A stretch of DNA of 8,618 bases from assembly GCA_020849195.1 (NCBI GenBank), contig JADLGT010000340.1:1-8618 (forward strand), in the 5' to 3' direction. The notes under the pieces were generated by a model. That model made no database searches and was not told the DNA's origin. It saw nothing but the letters and a program-made list of their open reading frames with translations. Of the stretch, positions 1-5,068 are shown piece after piece. Each line of letters starts with the position of its first letter. Within the stretch, counting starts at the first letter, position 1. The translations under genes and the position numbers were made by a program. The DNA is from Bacteroidia bacterium. GTDB lineage: Bacteria; Bacteroidota; Bacteroidia; JABDFU01.

Positions 1-1
1 G

Positions 2-73
2 CCTCCTGTACCCACCCGCAATTTCGAAAATGAAGAAGATGCCGTAGCTTGGCTCAGTATGTTGAAAGGTTAA
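2..73 (+). CDS. 3' end of a STAS-like small protein (partial, paralogue of the next gene)
   Basis: This is the last 23 codons and TAA stop of a gene that enters from the left edge. The tail reads PVPTRNFENEEDAVAWLSML followed by KG. It aligns with the tail of the next gene ([20 protein letters not shown]): both have the pattern P-x-V-P-T-x-x-F-x-x-E-x-x-A-V-A-W-L-S. The two genes are therefore tandem paralogues. The next gene starts 10 bases after this stop on the same strand, which suggests one operon. The function is inferred only from the paralogue. Confidence is good that this is coding and lower for the family name. Confidence 0.7.
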   Translation, partial: PPVPTRNFENEEDAVAWLSMLKG

Positions 74-83
74 TTTTTTACAG

Positions 84-467
84 ATGGAAAACGTGATTCG
101 TACAAGGGTGTTTACTACATGGATTGACAATGCCGGAATTTGTCGCACCAAAGTAAAACAGGGAGCAATAATTGAATTAGCCGATGCGGAAGAAAACTCT
201 GCCGCTGTTCAAAAAGTATCGGCGGGTAAAATTTACCCTATGTTAGTCGATTTAACTCACATAAATTTTATTCATAAAAGTGCCCGCGATCATTTTGCCA
301 TGCGTAATCGTAAGCCCGGCGTAAAAGTTATTGCTATGCTTATTGGCTCGCCGGTAAGCAAGGTAATAGGCAATTTTTTTCTAGGTATTAATAAGCCAAC
401 CGTCCCTACTCAACTGTTTACTTCCGAAAAAAAGGCAGTAGCATGGCTATCGAAATTTGTTTCATAA
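84..467 (+). CDS. STAS/SpoIIAA-like small cytosolic protein (DUF7793-type)
   Basis: This 127-residue protein has no signal peptide or membrane segment. Its alternating strand/helix pattern, with a central hydrophobic strand ([10 protein letters not shown], about residues 51-60), resembles STAS/SpoIIAA-like folds. The C-terminal half carries the block [19 protein letters not shown] (about 87-105), then VPTQLF and AVAWLS, which I associate with a Bacteroidota family annotated as STAS-like or DUF7793. That assignment is from memory, not a search. Family members often sit beside histidine kinases, as here. The molecular role is unknown. By analogy with SpoIIAA it could be a partner-switching protein, but no phosphorylatable serine can be assigned with confidence. 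It lies 10 bases after a paralogue and 13 bases before the kinase, so the three are probably co-transcribed. Confidence 0.75.
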   Translation: MENVIRTRVFTTWIDNAGICRTKVKQGAIIELADAEENSAAVQKVSAGKIYPMLVDLTHINFIHKSARDHFAMRNRKPGVKVIAMLIGSPVSKVIGNFFLGINKPTVPTQLFTSEKKAVAWLSKFVS

Positions 468-480
468 CTATATTTACGAC

Positions 481-1299
481 ATGAGTGCCCCAAAGAAAAT
501 CCGAATAAAGAAAGCAGGCAGCGAAGGCAAAAAAATAAATCAGATTCTTGAAGTGGTAGAGTCGTACGCAAAGCTGGATTTCAATAAAAAAGCACCGATC
601 GAAAATTCAAATAATAATTTTAATGCATTGGCCATAGGCATCAATATGCTTGGTGAAGAATTGCAATCATCAACTATTTCGCTCAATGAAAAAGACATAC
701 TACTCAAAGAAATTCACCATCGGATTAAAAACAATCTGCAAATTATTTCGAGTTTATTGCGCTTGCAAGCTGATCAGGTTCAAGATAAAAGACTATCTGT
801 TTTTTTTTCTGACAATGTCCGCCGGATTAAATCAATGGCACTTGTACACGAAACACTTTACAATTCCGAAAATTTATCCAAAGTTAATTTTAGCCAATAC
901 CTTCGCTCCCTCATCGATCATATAAGGGAGGCATACCACTACACCCAAAAAATAGACTTTGTACTTAAGGCTGAACCACACAATCTGAAGATTGATGTAG
1001 CTATTGCCTGCGGGCTCATTATTAATGAACTTATTACCAACAGCATTAAATATGCGTTCGAAAAAAGGAATAGCGGAAAAATAGAGCTGTTGTTTACAAA
1101 GATTAAACAAAAAAAATCCAAAAATATTTTCAAGCTCGTTGTTCGCGATAATGGTGCAGGGCTTCCCGCCAATATCGATATTTATCAATCGAAATCGCTC
1201 GGACTACAATTAGTTACCATGTTAACAGAACAGTTAGATGGGTCGCTTTCTGTTGAATCTAACAAGGGCACTGCATTTACAATTATTTTCCCGGGTTAA
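481..1299 (+). CDS. Soluble sensor-less histidine kinase (HisKA_2 / HATPase_c)
   Basis: This 272-residue kinase should autophosphorylate on histidine and pass the phosphate to an unidentified response regulator. Residues about 28-62 (YAKLDF..., GINMLGEEL) form a HAMP-like or coiled linker common in Bacteroidota kinases. The HisKA_2 H-box [13 protein letters not shown] spans 78-89, with H80 the likely phosphoacceptor because it aligns with the HWE-family HRVKN. ATP-binding motifs follow: N-box NELITNS (182-188), DNGAGLP (223-229), SLGLQL (239-244) and GTAF (263-266). There is no transmembrane segment, PAS, GAF or receiver domain, so the signal must come from a partner, plausibly the upstream STAS-like proteins. 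I chose ATG 481 over an in-frame TTG at 457, which lies inside the previous gene. It converges on the PfkB gene with a 22-bp gap. Confidence 0.9.
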   Translation: MSAPKKIRIKKAGSEGKKINQILEVVESYAKLDFNKKAPIENSNNNFNALAIGINMLGEELQSSTISLNEKDILLKEIHHRIKNNLQIISSLLRLQADQVQDKRLSVFFSDNVRRIKSMALVHETLYNSENLSKVNFSQYLRSLIDHIREAYHYTQKIDFVLKAEPHNLKIDVAIACGLIINELITNSIKYAFEKRNSGKIELLFTKIKQKKSKNIFKLVVRDNGAGLPANIDIYQSKSLGLQLVTMLTEQLDGSLSVESNKGTAFTIIFPG

Positions 1300-1321
1300 A
1301 AACCCCCTTGCAAAATTTCGG

Positions 1322-2245
1322 TTATATCAATTCAATATCAAACTGAACCAGTTCAACAAACTGCTGTACACGGTCGTCAACTTCGTTTTGAGAAAGATTA
1401 AGCAAACGTTCTGTCCCGAATTTTTCTACACAAAATGATGCCATCGCCGATCCGTATATAATGGCACGTTTCATATTCTCGAACGAAATATCTTCAGTAC
1501 TGGCAAGGTAGCCAATAAACCCGCCTGCAAATGTGTCGCCTGCGCCGGTAGGGTCAAAAACATCTTCGAGCGGAAGAGCCGGAGCAAAAAACACCTGCTC
1601 TTTGTCGAACAATAAGGCGCCGTGTTCGCCCTTTTTTATAATAAGGTATTTCGGACCAAGTACTAAAATTTTTTGTGCGGCTTTTACCAGCGAATGTTCC
1701 CCCGAAAGTTGGCGGGCTTCTTCATCGTTAATGGTAAGCACATCAATTTTTTTCAGCACACGTTTAAGGTCATCTAGTGCAACATTCATCCAAAAATTCA
1801 TCGTGTCGAGCACCACTAATTTGGGTCGTACTTTCAATTGGTCGAGCACTTTTTCCTGTACAGTAGGGGTGAGATTGCCTAACATTAAAAATTCACTTCC
1901 CTGAAATGATGCCGGAACAGCCGGGTTAAAATCTGCTAATACATTTAATTCGGTTACAAGCGTATCGCGGGCATTCATATCGTTATGGTAGCGCCCCGAC
2001 CAAAAAAATGTTTTTTGTCCTTTCAAAACTTGAAGGCCGTCAGTGTTTACGCCTTTGCCCTGCATCATTTTAATAGTGTCCGATGGAAAATCATCACCCA
2101 CCACCGAAACTAAATTTATTTTTTTAGTAAAATACGAAGCGGATAGGGCAATGTAAGTTGCGGCGCCTCCAATAATCTTATCGGTTTTGCCAAAAGGTGT
2201 TTCTATAGCGTCGAAGGCTACGGTACCAACAATTAAAAGGCTCAT
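1322..2245 (-). CDS. PfkB-family carbohydrate/nucleoside kinase
   Basis: This is a 307-residue cytosolic kinase of the ribokinase/PfkB superfamily, which transfers phosphate from ATP to a sugar or nucleoside hydroxyl. The N-terminal substrate-binding glycine pair is visible as IIGGAATYIA (24-33). The PfkB signature 2 DPTGAGDTFAGG spans 231-242, with D237 the expected catalytic base and GAG the anion hole. An NxxE-type metal/phosphate motif (NDEE, 173-176) is also present. Length and motif spacing are normal, so the gene looks intact. The substrate cannot be read from sequence: ribokinase-like, adenosine kinase-like and fructokinase-like enzymes all share these motifs. It stands alone on the minus strand, convergent with the histidine kinase and divergent from tRNA-Asn. 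It probably has its own promoter in the 91-bp gap upstream. Confidence 0.88.
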   Translation of the reverse strand: MSLLIVGTVAFDAIETPFGKTDKIIGGAATYIALSASYFTKKINLVSVVGDDFPSDTIKMMQGKGVNTDGLQVLKGQKTFFWSGRYHNDMNARDTLVTELNVLADFNPAVPASFQGSEFLMLGNLTPTVQEKVLDQLKVRPKLVVLDTMNFWMNVALDDLKRVLKKIDVLTINDEEARQLSGEHSLVKAAQKILVLGPKYLIIKKGEHGALLFDKEQVFFAPALPLEDVFDPTGAGDTFAGGFIGYLASTEDISFENMKRAIIYGSAMASFCVEKFGTERLLNLSQNEVDDRVQQFVELVQFDIELI

Positions 2246-2272
2246 AATGAGGTATTTTTTCGATTTATTGTG

Positions 2273-2280
2273 TAAATATA
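2273..2280 (-). promoter_or_regulatory. Candidate -7 element for the PfkB gene
   Basis: On the minus strand this reads TATATTTA, one mismatch from the Bacteroidota -7 consensus TAnnTTTG, and lies 27 bases before the PfkB ATG. No clear -33 TTG was found at the usual distance. It is a weak call in very AT-rich sequence. Confidence 0.25.
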
Positions 2281-2311
2281 TTGTATAATATGCTCACAAA
2301 TGCTAATATTG
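2281..2311 (+). promoter_or_regulatory. Candidate promoter of tRNA-Asn
   Basis: TTG at 2281-2283 is followed after 20 bases by TAATATTG at 2304-2311. This fits the Bacteroidota -33/-7 layout (TTG, 17-23 bases, TAnnTTTG) with one mismatch in the -7 box. The tRNA begins 25 bases later, allowing a short 5' leader. Confidence 0.4.
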
Positions 2312-2336
2312 CACTCCTTTTTTAAAAGTGTATCAT

Positions 2337-2410
2337 TCCCTGGTAGCTCAGTTGGTTAGAGCACATGACTGTTAATCATGGGGTCACTGGTTCAAGTCCA
2401 GTCCGGGGAG
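2337..2410 (+). tRNA. tRNA-Asn (anticodon GTT)
   Basis: This is a complete cloverleaf. The acceptor stem pairs TCCCTGG (2337-2343) with CCGGGGA (2403-2409), including one T-G wobble. The D stem is GCTC/GAGC (2346-2349/2359-2362). The anticodon stem is CATGA/TCATG (2364-2368/2376-2380) around loop CTGTTAA, placing anticodon GTT at 2371-2373. The T arm is ACTGG-TTCAAGT-CCAGT (2386-2402) and the discriminator base is G2410. CCA is not encoded; the gene is followed by CAACAA, so CCA must be added after transcription. It is the only intact tRNA here, and two damaged relatives lie downstream. Confidence 0.97.
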
Positions 2411-2437
2411 CAACAAAAATTAGCTCAGTTGGTTAGA
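2405..2437 (+). repeat. 33-bp direct repeat, left copy (tRNA-Asn 3' end, spacer and D arm)
   Basis: It starts in the acceptor 3' strand of the intact tRNA-Asn (GGGGA), crosses the spacer (CAACAAAAAT) and ends in the D-arm remnant TAGCTCAGTTGGTTAGA of the broken copy. It recurs at 2783-2815 with 31 of 33 positions identical, the differences being G2410/A2788 and C2426/T2804. The two copies enclose the pseudo-tRNA remainder, the terminator and the GIY-YIG ORF, with a period of 378 bp. Confidence 0.85.
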
Positions 2438-2495
2438 GTCCCGCCAATGCGGGATTAATCATGGGGTCACTGGTTCAAGTCCAGTCCGGGGAGCA
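2421..2495 (+). pseudogene. Broken tRNA-Asn copy with its anticodon arm replaced by a palindrome
   Basis: Two blocks are identical to the intact tRNA-Asn: 2421-2438 matches 2344-2361 (18/18, D arm), and 2455-2495 matches 2372-2412 (41/41, from within the anticodon loop through the T arm and acceptor 3' strand to the GCA end). Between them, 10 bases of the real gene (2362-2371, including the 5' anticodon stem and the first anticodon base) are replaced by the 16-base palindrome TCCCGCCAATGCGGGA. The 5' acceptor strand is absent, with CAACAAAAAT in its place. With no acceptor stem and no anticodon it cannot be a working tRNA. Confidence 0.9.
2439..2454 (+). repeat. Perfect 6-bp palindrome inserted in the pseudo-tRNA
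   Basis: TCCCGC-CAAT-GCGGGA forms a GC-rich hairpin with a 4-base loop. It stands exactly where the 5' half of the anticodon arm should be. It is unlike the surrounding AT-rich DNA and may be a dispersed small palindromic element. Only this copy is visible in the window. Confidence 0.7.
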
Positions 2496-2523
2496 AAAGC
2501 CTAAGCAATGCGCTTGGGCTTTT
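2495..2523 (+). terminator. Intrinsic terminator after the tRNA-Asn region
   Basis: A 12-bp stem has AAAAGCC (2495-2501) pairing with GGCTTTT (2517-2523), then a T-G wobble, then AAGC (2503-2506) pairing with GCTT (2512-2515). The loop is AATGC. The stem ends in a T run on both strands, so it could work in both directions. It starts at the end of the pseudo-tRNA and stops 7 bases before the GIY-YIG start codon. Confidence 0.8.
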
Positions 2524-2530
2524 ATAGTTT

Positions 2531-2806
2531 ATGGGCTATTACATCTACATCTTATATTCTTCAACTTCCAATATCTATTACGTTGGACATTCCGAAAATC
2601 CTCAAAGAAGATTAATGGAACACAATAATCCACAACGAAAAAAATTTACATCAAAACACTTGCCGTGGCAAATGAAAACGTATTTTGAAATTGCATCTGA
2701 TAGAGGAACAGCCATGAAAGCAGAGCGGATTATAAAAAGAAAAAAAACCAGAAAATATATCGAATCATTATTTAACGATGTGGGGGAACAACAAAAATTA
2801 GCTTAG
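2531..2806 (+). CDS. Small stand-alone GIY-YIG endonuclease-domain protein
   Basis: This 91-residue single-domain protein belongs to the GIY-YIG nuclease superfamily (UvrC N-terminal/URI type), a metal-dependent DNA-cleaving fold. Visible motifs are the GIY-equivalent strand YYIYILYS (3-10), YIG-equivalent YYVG (16-19), the helix PQRRLMEHN with likely catalytic R27 and H31, and AMKAERIIK (61-69) with E65 as the metal-binding glutamate. All core residues are present. ATG 2531 is the only sensible start because an in-frame TAG lies at 2525-2527. The last residues (GEQQKLA) and the stop are encoded by tRNA-Asn-derived sequence, so the native end was probably about residue 84. It is flanked by tRNA fragments and follows a terminator directly, with no obvious promoter, so expression may be low. 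The family is common and multi-copy in Bacteroidota and its biological role is not settled. Confidence 0.9.
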   Translation: MGYYIYILYSSTSNIYYVGHSENPQRRLMEHNNPQRKKFTSKHLPWQMKTYFEIASDRGTAMKAERIIKRKKTRKYIESLFNDVGEQQKLA

Positions 2807-2815
2807 TTGGTTAGA
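2783..2815 (+). repeat. 33-bp direct repeat, right copy (tRNA-Asn fragment)
   Basis: This copy reads GGGGAACAACAAAAATTAGC then TTAGTTGGTTAGA and matches 2405-2437 at 31/33 positions. It carries the last bases of a tRNA-Asn acceptor, the spacer and a D-arm half, with no anticodon or T arm after it. It overlaps the 3' end of the GIY-YIG gene. The C-to-T difference at 2804 turns CAG into the TAG stop. Confidence 0.85.
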
Positions 2816-2851
2816 TGTATTAGTTTAAGACTTATTCCGACAAAATCAATA

Positions 2852-2995
2852 TCATTCCCAACTGTGTTTTTTAGGCAACGGATAATCTTTGGATAATATC
2901 AAACCGCGTATCTGATCGTATTCTTCAAGCGGGTTGAGCGTAATGCGCCATTGACAACGAAAACAATAAAACTGAGGTGCGAAAAATTTTACGAT
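2852..2995 (-). other. Orphan 47-codon open frame, possible gene remnant
   Basis: The 426-bp stretch 2816-3241 holds no confident gene. On the minus strand, a frame open from 2995 to a TGA at 2852-2854 encodes 47 residues including FYCFRCQWRITL and YPLPKKHSWE, with a CxxC pair (residues 11 and 14). It has no usable ATG and is cut by an upstream TGA. Its GC content is higher than the DNA around it, so it may be the 3' end of a decayed gene. An opposed plus-strand frame (2897-3079, 60 codons, also without ATG) overlaps it, and at most one is likely real. I recognise neither. The rest of the stretch looks like ordinary AT-rich spacer. Confidence 0.22.
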
Positions 2996-3241
2996 TCATT
3001 TTATGATGATTTTGAAAGGGTGTTTAACTTGAACATTTTAACTCGGGATTTGCACTTGAAATACAACACACAAATGTAAAGAGGTTTGGCTTTTTAACAG
3101 TGCTGTTGGGTTAAATCCATTTCAATCGCAGACACTATTGACCTTTTGGGAGATTTGAAATTTCTGTTGTAAAATCTCGGCTTACCGAATTCATTGAAAA
3201 AATGCCTGTTAACCAATGATTGTATTGACTTAAAACCAAAT

Positions 3242-3273
3242 AAAAAACCTCCCGATTTCTCGGGAGGTTTTTT
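3242..3273. terminator. Strong bidirectional terminator
   Basis: A perfect 14-bp stem: AAAAAACCTCCCGA (3242-3255) pairs with TCGGGAGGTTTTTT (3260-3273) around loop TTTC. Read on the minus strand it lies 17 bases past the stop of the beta-barrel gene and ends in six T residues, a textbook terminator for that gene. It is symmetric, so it could also stop plus-strand transcripts. Confidence 0.92.
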
Positions 3274-3290
3274 ATTTAAAAAAATTTATT

Positions 3291-4130
3291 TTAGAAGTAG
3301 AAGTTAACCATAACAGCGCTAACGCTGTTACCAATGTTGAAAGAACTTCCGCCAGCCATTTTGGTTGAAGTAGATTTAACTGCTCCTGCAGAAATAGTTT
3401 CACTTGTCATTGAACCTTCTCCGGTTGAGCTGAATCCGATACCCCACCAGTATTCTGCACCAACAGCTATTTTAGGAGCAACAAAATATTCTGCACCTAT
3501 GAAACCGTTCAAGCCTAAACCAAAAGTAGAACCACCTTTAGATTCAGTAGTTCTTGAAGCTGAAGCAGCAGCAGTTTTAGACGACCAGTTTGTAGTAGAA
3601 GTAGGAGCAGCGTTGGTAGTTGACATAGCATTACCGTAAGTGTAAGTGTTGCTTCCGGAATTACCAAAATTAATCATTAACATACCTCCATAATACCCTT
3701 GTAAACGGGTAGTTCCTCTCCTTTTCTCTATACCTGCACCAATAGTAATGCTGTTGGTAGATGACTTCCAAGAATCTTCAACAGTTTTGGTAGGGTCGGG
3801 TGTAGCAACACCAACTTGGTCATCGTAAACATTGTTTTTAGTTGTTGTTGATCCAAAGTTGATGCCTAAAGCAGCACGGTAAGCTGTTTTTTCGTCTTTG
3901 AACATTTTTCCAACAATGTACTGGGTTGAGCCAAATGGGTTAGACATTGAAGTCCCTTGCGAACCACCCATAACGCGACCAACGGCGTTCAAAGCAGGAG
4001 TAGCATCGAAGCCAATTGACCAATCATTTGCTTCTGGTAAAAATTTCTCGCCTTTTTTAGAGGTCAAATCTTGAGCGAAAGCACCGGTTACACCGATTGC
4101 TAAAGCCACAACTAATACTGTTTTTTTCAT
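3291..4130 (-). CDS. Secreted outer-membrane beta-barrel-like protein
   Basis: This 279-residue protein has a clear Sec signal peptide: MKK, then hydrophobic VLVVALAIGVTGAFA, with likely cleavage after A19. The mature part opens with SKKGEKFLPEANDWSIGFDA, a pattern I recognise in uncharacterised Bacteroidota outer-membrane proteins. Alternating strands rich in Gly and aromatics follow (for example QGYYGGMLMINFG at 144-156, IGAEYFVAPKIAVGAEYWWGIGF at 211-233), and it ends VMVNFYF with a C-terminal Phe, as beta-barrels do. Two Ser/Thr/Ala-rich stretches (about 156-202 and 234-260) look like long surface loops. It is probably a membrane-embedded barrel of roughly 8-10 strands; substrate or partner is unknown. 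It is monocistronic, with its own promoter and a strong terminator, which suggests good expression. Confidence 0.8.
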   Translation of the reverse strand: MKKTVLVVALAIGVTGAFAQDLTSKKGEKFLPEANDWSIGFDATPALNAVGRVMGGSQGTSMSNPFGSTQYIVGKMFKDEKTAYRAALGINFGSTTTKNNVYDDQVGVATPDPTKTVEDSWKSSTNSITIGAGIEKRRGTTRLQGYYGGMLMINFGNSGSNTYTYGNAMSTTNAAPTSTTNWSSKTAAASASRTTESKGGSTFGLGLNGFIGAEYFVAPKIAVGAEYWWGIGFSSTGEGSMTSETISAGAVKSTSTKMAGGSSFNIGNSVSAVMVNFYF

Positions 4131-4189
4131 AGATGTTTGTTGTTTAGTTTAATTGTTTGTTTTTTTTCAGGTTTTAAAATTTAACGCTG

Positions 4190-4197
4190 CAAATATA
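4190..4197 (-). promoter_or_regulatory. -7 promoter element of the beta-barrel gene
   Basis: The minus strand reads TATATTTG, an exact match to the Bacteroidota -7 consensus TAnnTTTG, 59 bases before the ATG at 4128-4130. This implies a 5' UTR of roughly 50 bases that is A-rich near the start codon. No convincing -33 TTG was found, so only the -7 box is called. Confidence 0.6.
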
Positions 4198-4265
4198 TAC
4201 ATTTTTTTAACACCCATTGTTATTAACATTTTCTTACTTTTTAACAGATATTTGTTAACAACAAC

Positions 4266-4922
4266 TCAACTTTTGCCCCATTCTTTTTCCTCCAATAAGG
4301 GCACAAATCGAAATTCTCCATAGTTAACTATCTGAATATCATTGTTTTTCGATTTTTTAAGTCGTTTCATTAGATAGGTATCATTTAAACCCCCAACCGG
4401 AATAATTAACATACCATTTATTTTAAGCTGATCGACCAAATCAGATGGAATTAACTCTGCGCCTGCAGTTACTAATATTTTGTCGAAAGGAGCAAATGCC
4501 GGCAAGCCTTTATACCCGTCGCCGTAAAAAAAACGGGGACTATAACCTAATTTTGGCAATAATAATTTTGCCCTATCGTATAGGTTTTTTTGTCGTTCAA
4601 TGGTAAATACTTTTGCTCCCATTTCGAGTAAAACAGATGTTTGATATCCCGAACCTGTACCCACCTCCAATATTTTTTCACCTTTTTTCACTTCCAGCAA
4701 TTCGGTCTGAAAAGCTACTGTATAGGGTTGGGAAATAGTTTGTCCTTCGCCTATTTGAAATGCTTTATCTTGATAGGCAAACTCTACAAAGGCATTATTA
4801 AGGAATAAGTGGCGAGGGATTTTTTCTACGGCTTTCAACACCTCTTTGTCGCTTATACCTTTATCTTTTAAATGCTGAGCCAACTGCTTCCGCAAACCCT
4901 TATGTCTGTAACTGTCTTCCAT
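4266..4922 (-). CDS. pcm: Protein-L-isoaspartate O-methyltransferase
   Basis: This 218-residue cytosolic enzyme (EC 2.1.1.77) methylates L-isoaspartyl residues from S-adenosylmethionine, starting repair of aged or damaged proteins. Family motifs are all present: N-terminal RHKGLRKQL (6-14) and IPRHLFL (35-41), the signature GQTISQPYTVA (60-70), SAM motif I EVGTGSGYQT (86-95), the acidic end of strand 2 (TIERQ, 107-111), GDGYKGLP (134-141) with the following PFDKILVTAGA (145-155), and IPVGG (174-178). Length is normal. The start is supported by the family-typical N-terminus. It is transcribed away from the oxidoreductase gene. A 135-bp AT-rich gap to the beta-barrel gene, which contains that gene's promoter, separates the two minus-strand units. 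Confidence 0.96.
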   Translation of the reverse strand: MEDSYRHKGLRKQLAQHLKDKGISDKEVLKAVEKIPRHLFLNNAFVEFAYQDKAFQIGEGQTISQPYTVAFQTELLEVKKGEKILEVGTGSGYQTSVLLEMGAKVFTIERQKNLYDRAKLLLPKLGYSPRFFYGDGYKGLPAFAPFDKILVTAGAELIPSDLVDQLKINGMLIIPVGGLNDTYLMKRLKKSKNNDIQIVNYGEFRFVPLLEEKEWGKS

Positions 4923-4927
4923 TGCAG

Positions 4928-4935
4928 CAAAAATA
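4928..4935 (-). promoter_or_regulatory. Candidate -7 element for pcm, implying a leaderless transcript
   Basis: The minus strand reads TATTTTTG, an exact TAnnTTTG match, ending only 5 bases before the pcm ATG (4920-4922). If used, transcription would begin at or next to the start codon. No -33 TTG is seen at 17-23 bases, so this may be chance in AT-rich DNA. Confidence 0.3.
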
Positions 4936-5036
4936 AACGGATGTATTTACTGCTGTATGTGTGGTAACGAAATAAAAGTAACAACCTAATGTTCAAATCT
5001 GAGCTTGCGACAATAAAAAGGCAGCAAACTAGGAAT

Positions 5037-5044
5037 TACCTTTG
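5037..5044 (+). promoter_or_regulatory. -7 promoter element of the Gfo/Idh/MocA gene
   Basis: TACCTTTG matches TAnnTTTG exactly and is followed by CAAC, a common context in this phylum. It lies 24 bases before ATG 5069, giving a short leader. The nearest upstream TTG (5005-5007) is 29 bases away, longer than usual. This box argues against translation starting at the in-frame TTG 5042, which lies inside it. Confidence 0.6.
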
Positions 5045-5068
5045 CAACTCCTATTCAATATTTCTGTT

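Noticed and set aside
457..480. Upstream in-frame TTG start for the histidine kinase
   Set aside because: It lies inside the preceding gene and adds eight residues with no domain support. ATG 481 gives a clean 13-base spacing.
1293..1305. GGGTT-AAA-AACCC hairpin between the convergent kinase and PfkB genes
   Set aside because: A 5-bp stem with a 3-base loop and no adjoining T run is too weak to call a terminator, although its position between convergent genes would fit.
1533..1904. 123-codon plus-strand open frame antisense to the PfkB gene
   Set aside because: The minus strand encodes intact PfkB motifs across the same stretch. The antisense product is Ser-rich and featureless.
3334..3639. 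101-codon plus-strand open frame antisense to the beta-barrel gene
   Set aside because: It is the complement of a Ser/Thr/Ala-rich coding region. The minus-strand gene has a signal peptide, promoter and terminator, while the antisense product has no recognisable domain.
5042..5068. Upstream in-frame TTG start for the Gfo/Idh/MocA gene
   Set aside because: The TTG is part of an exact TACCTTTG -7 promoter box, so it would not be transcribed. The protein from ATG 5069 begins directly with the Rossmann motif.
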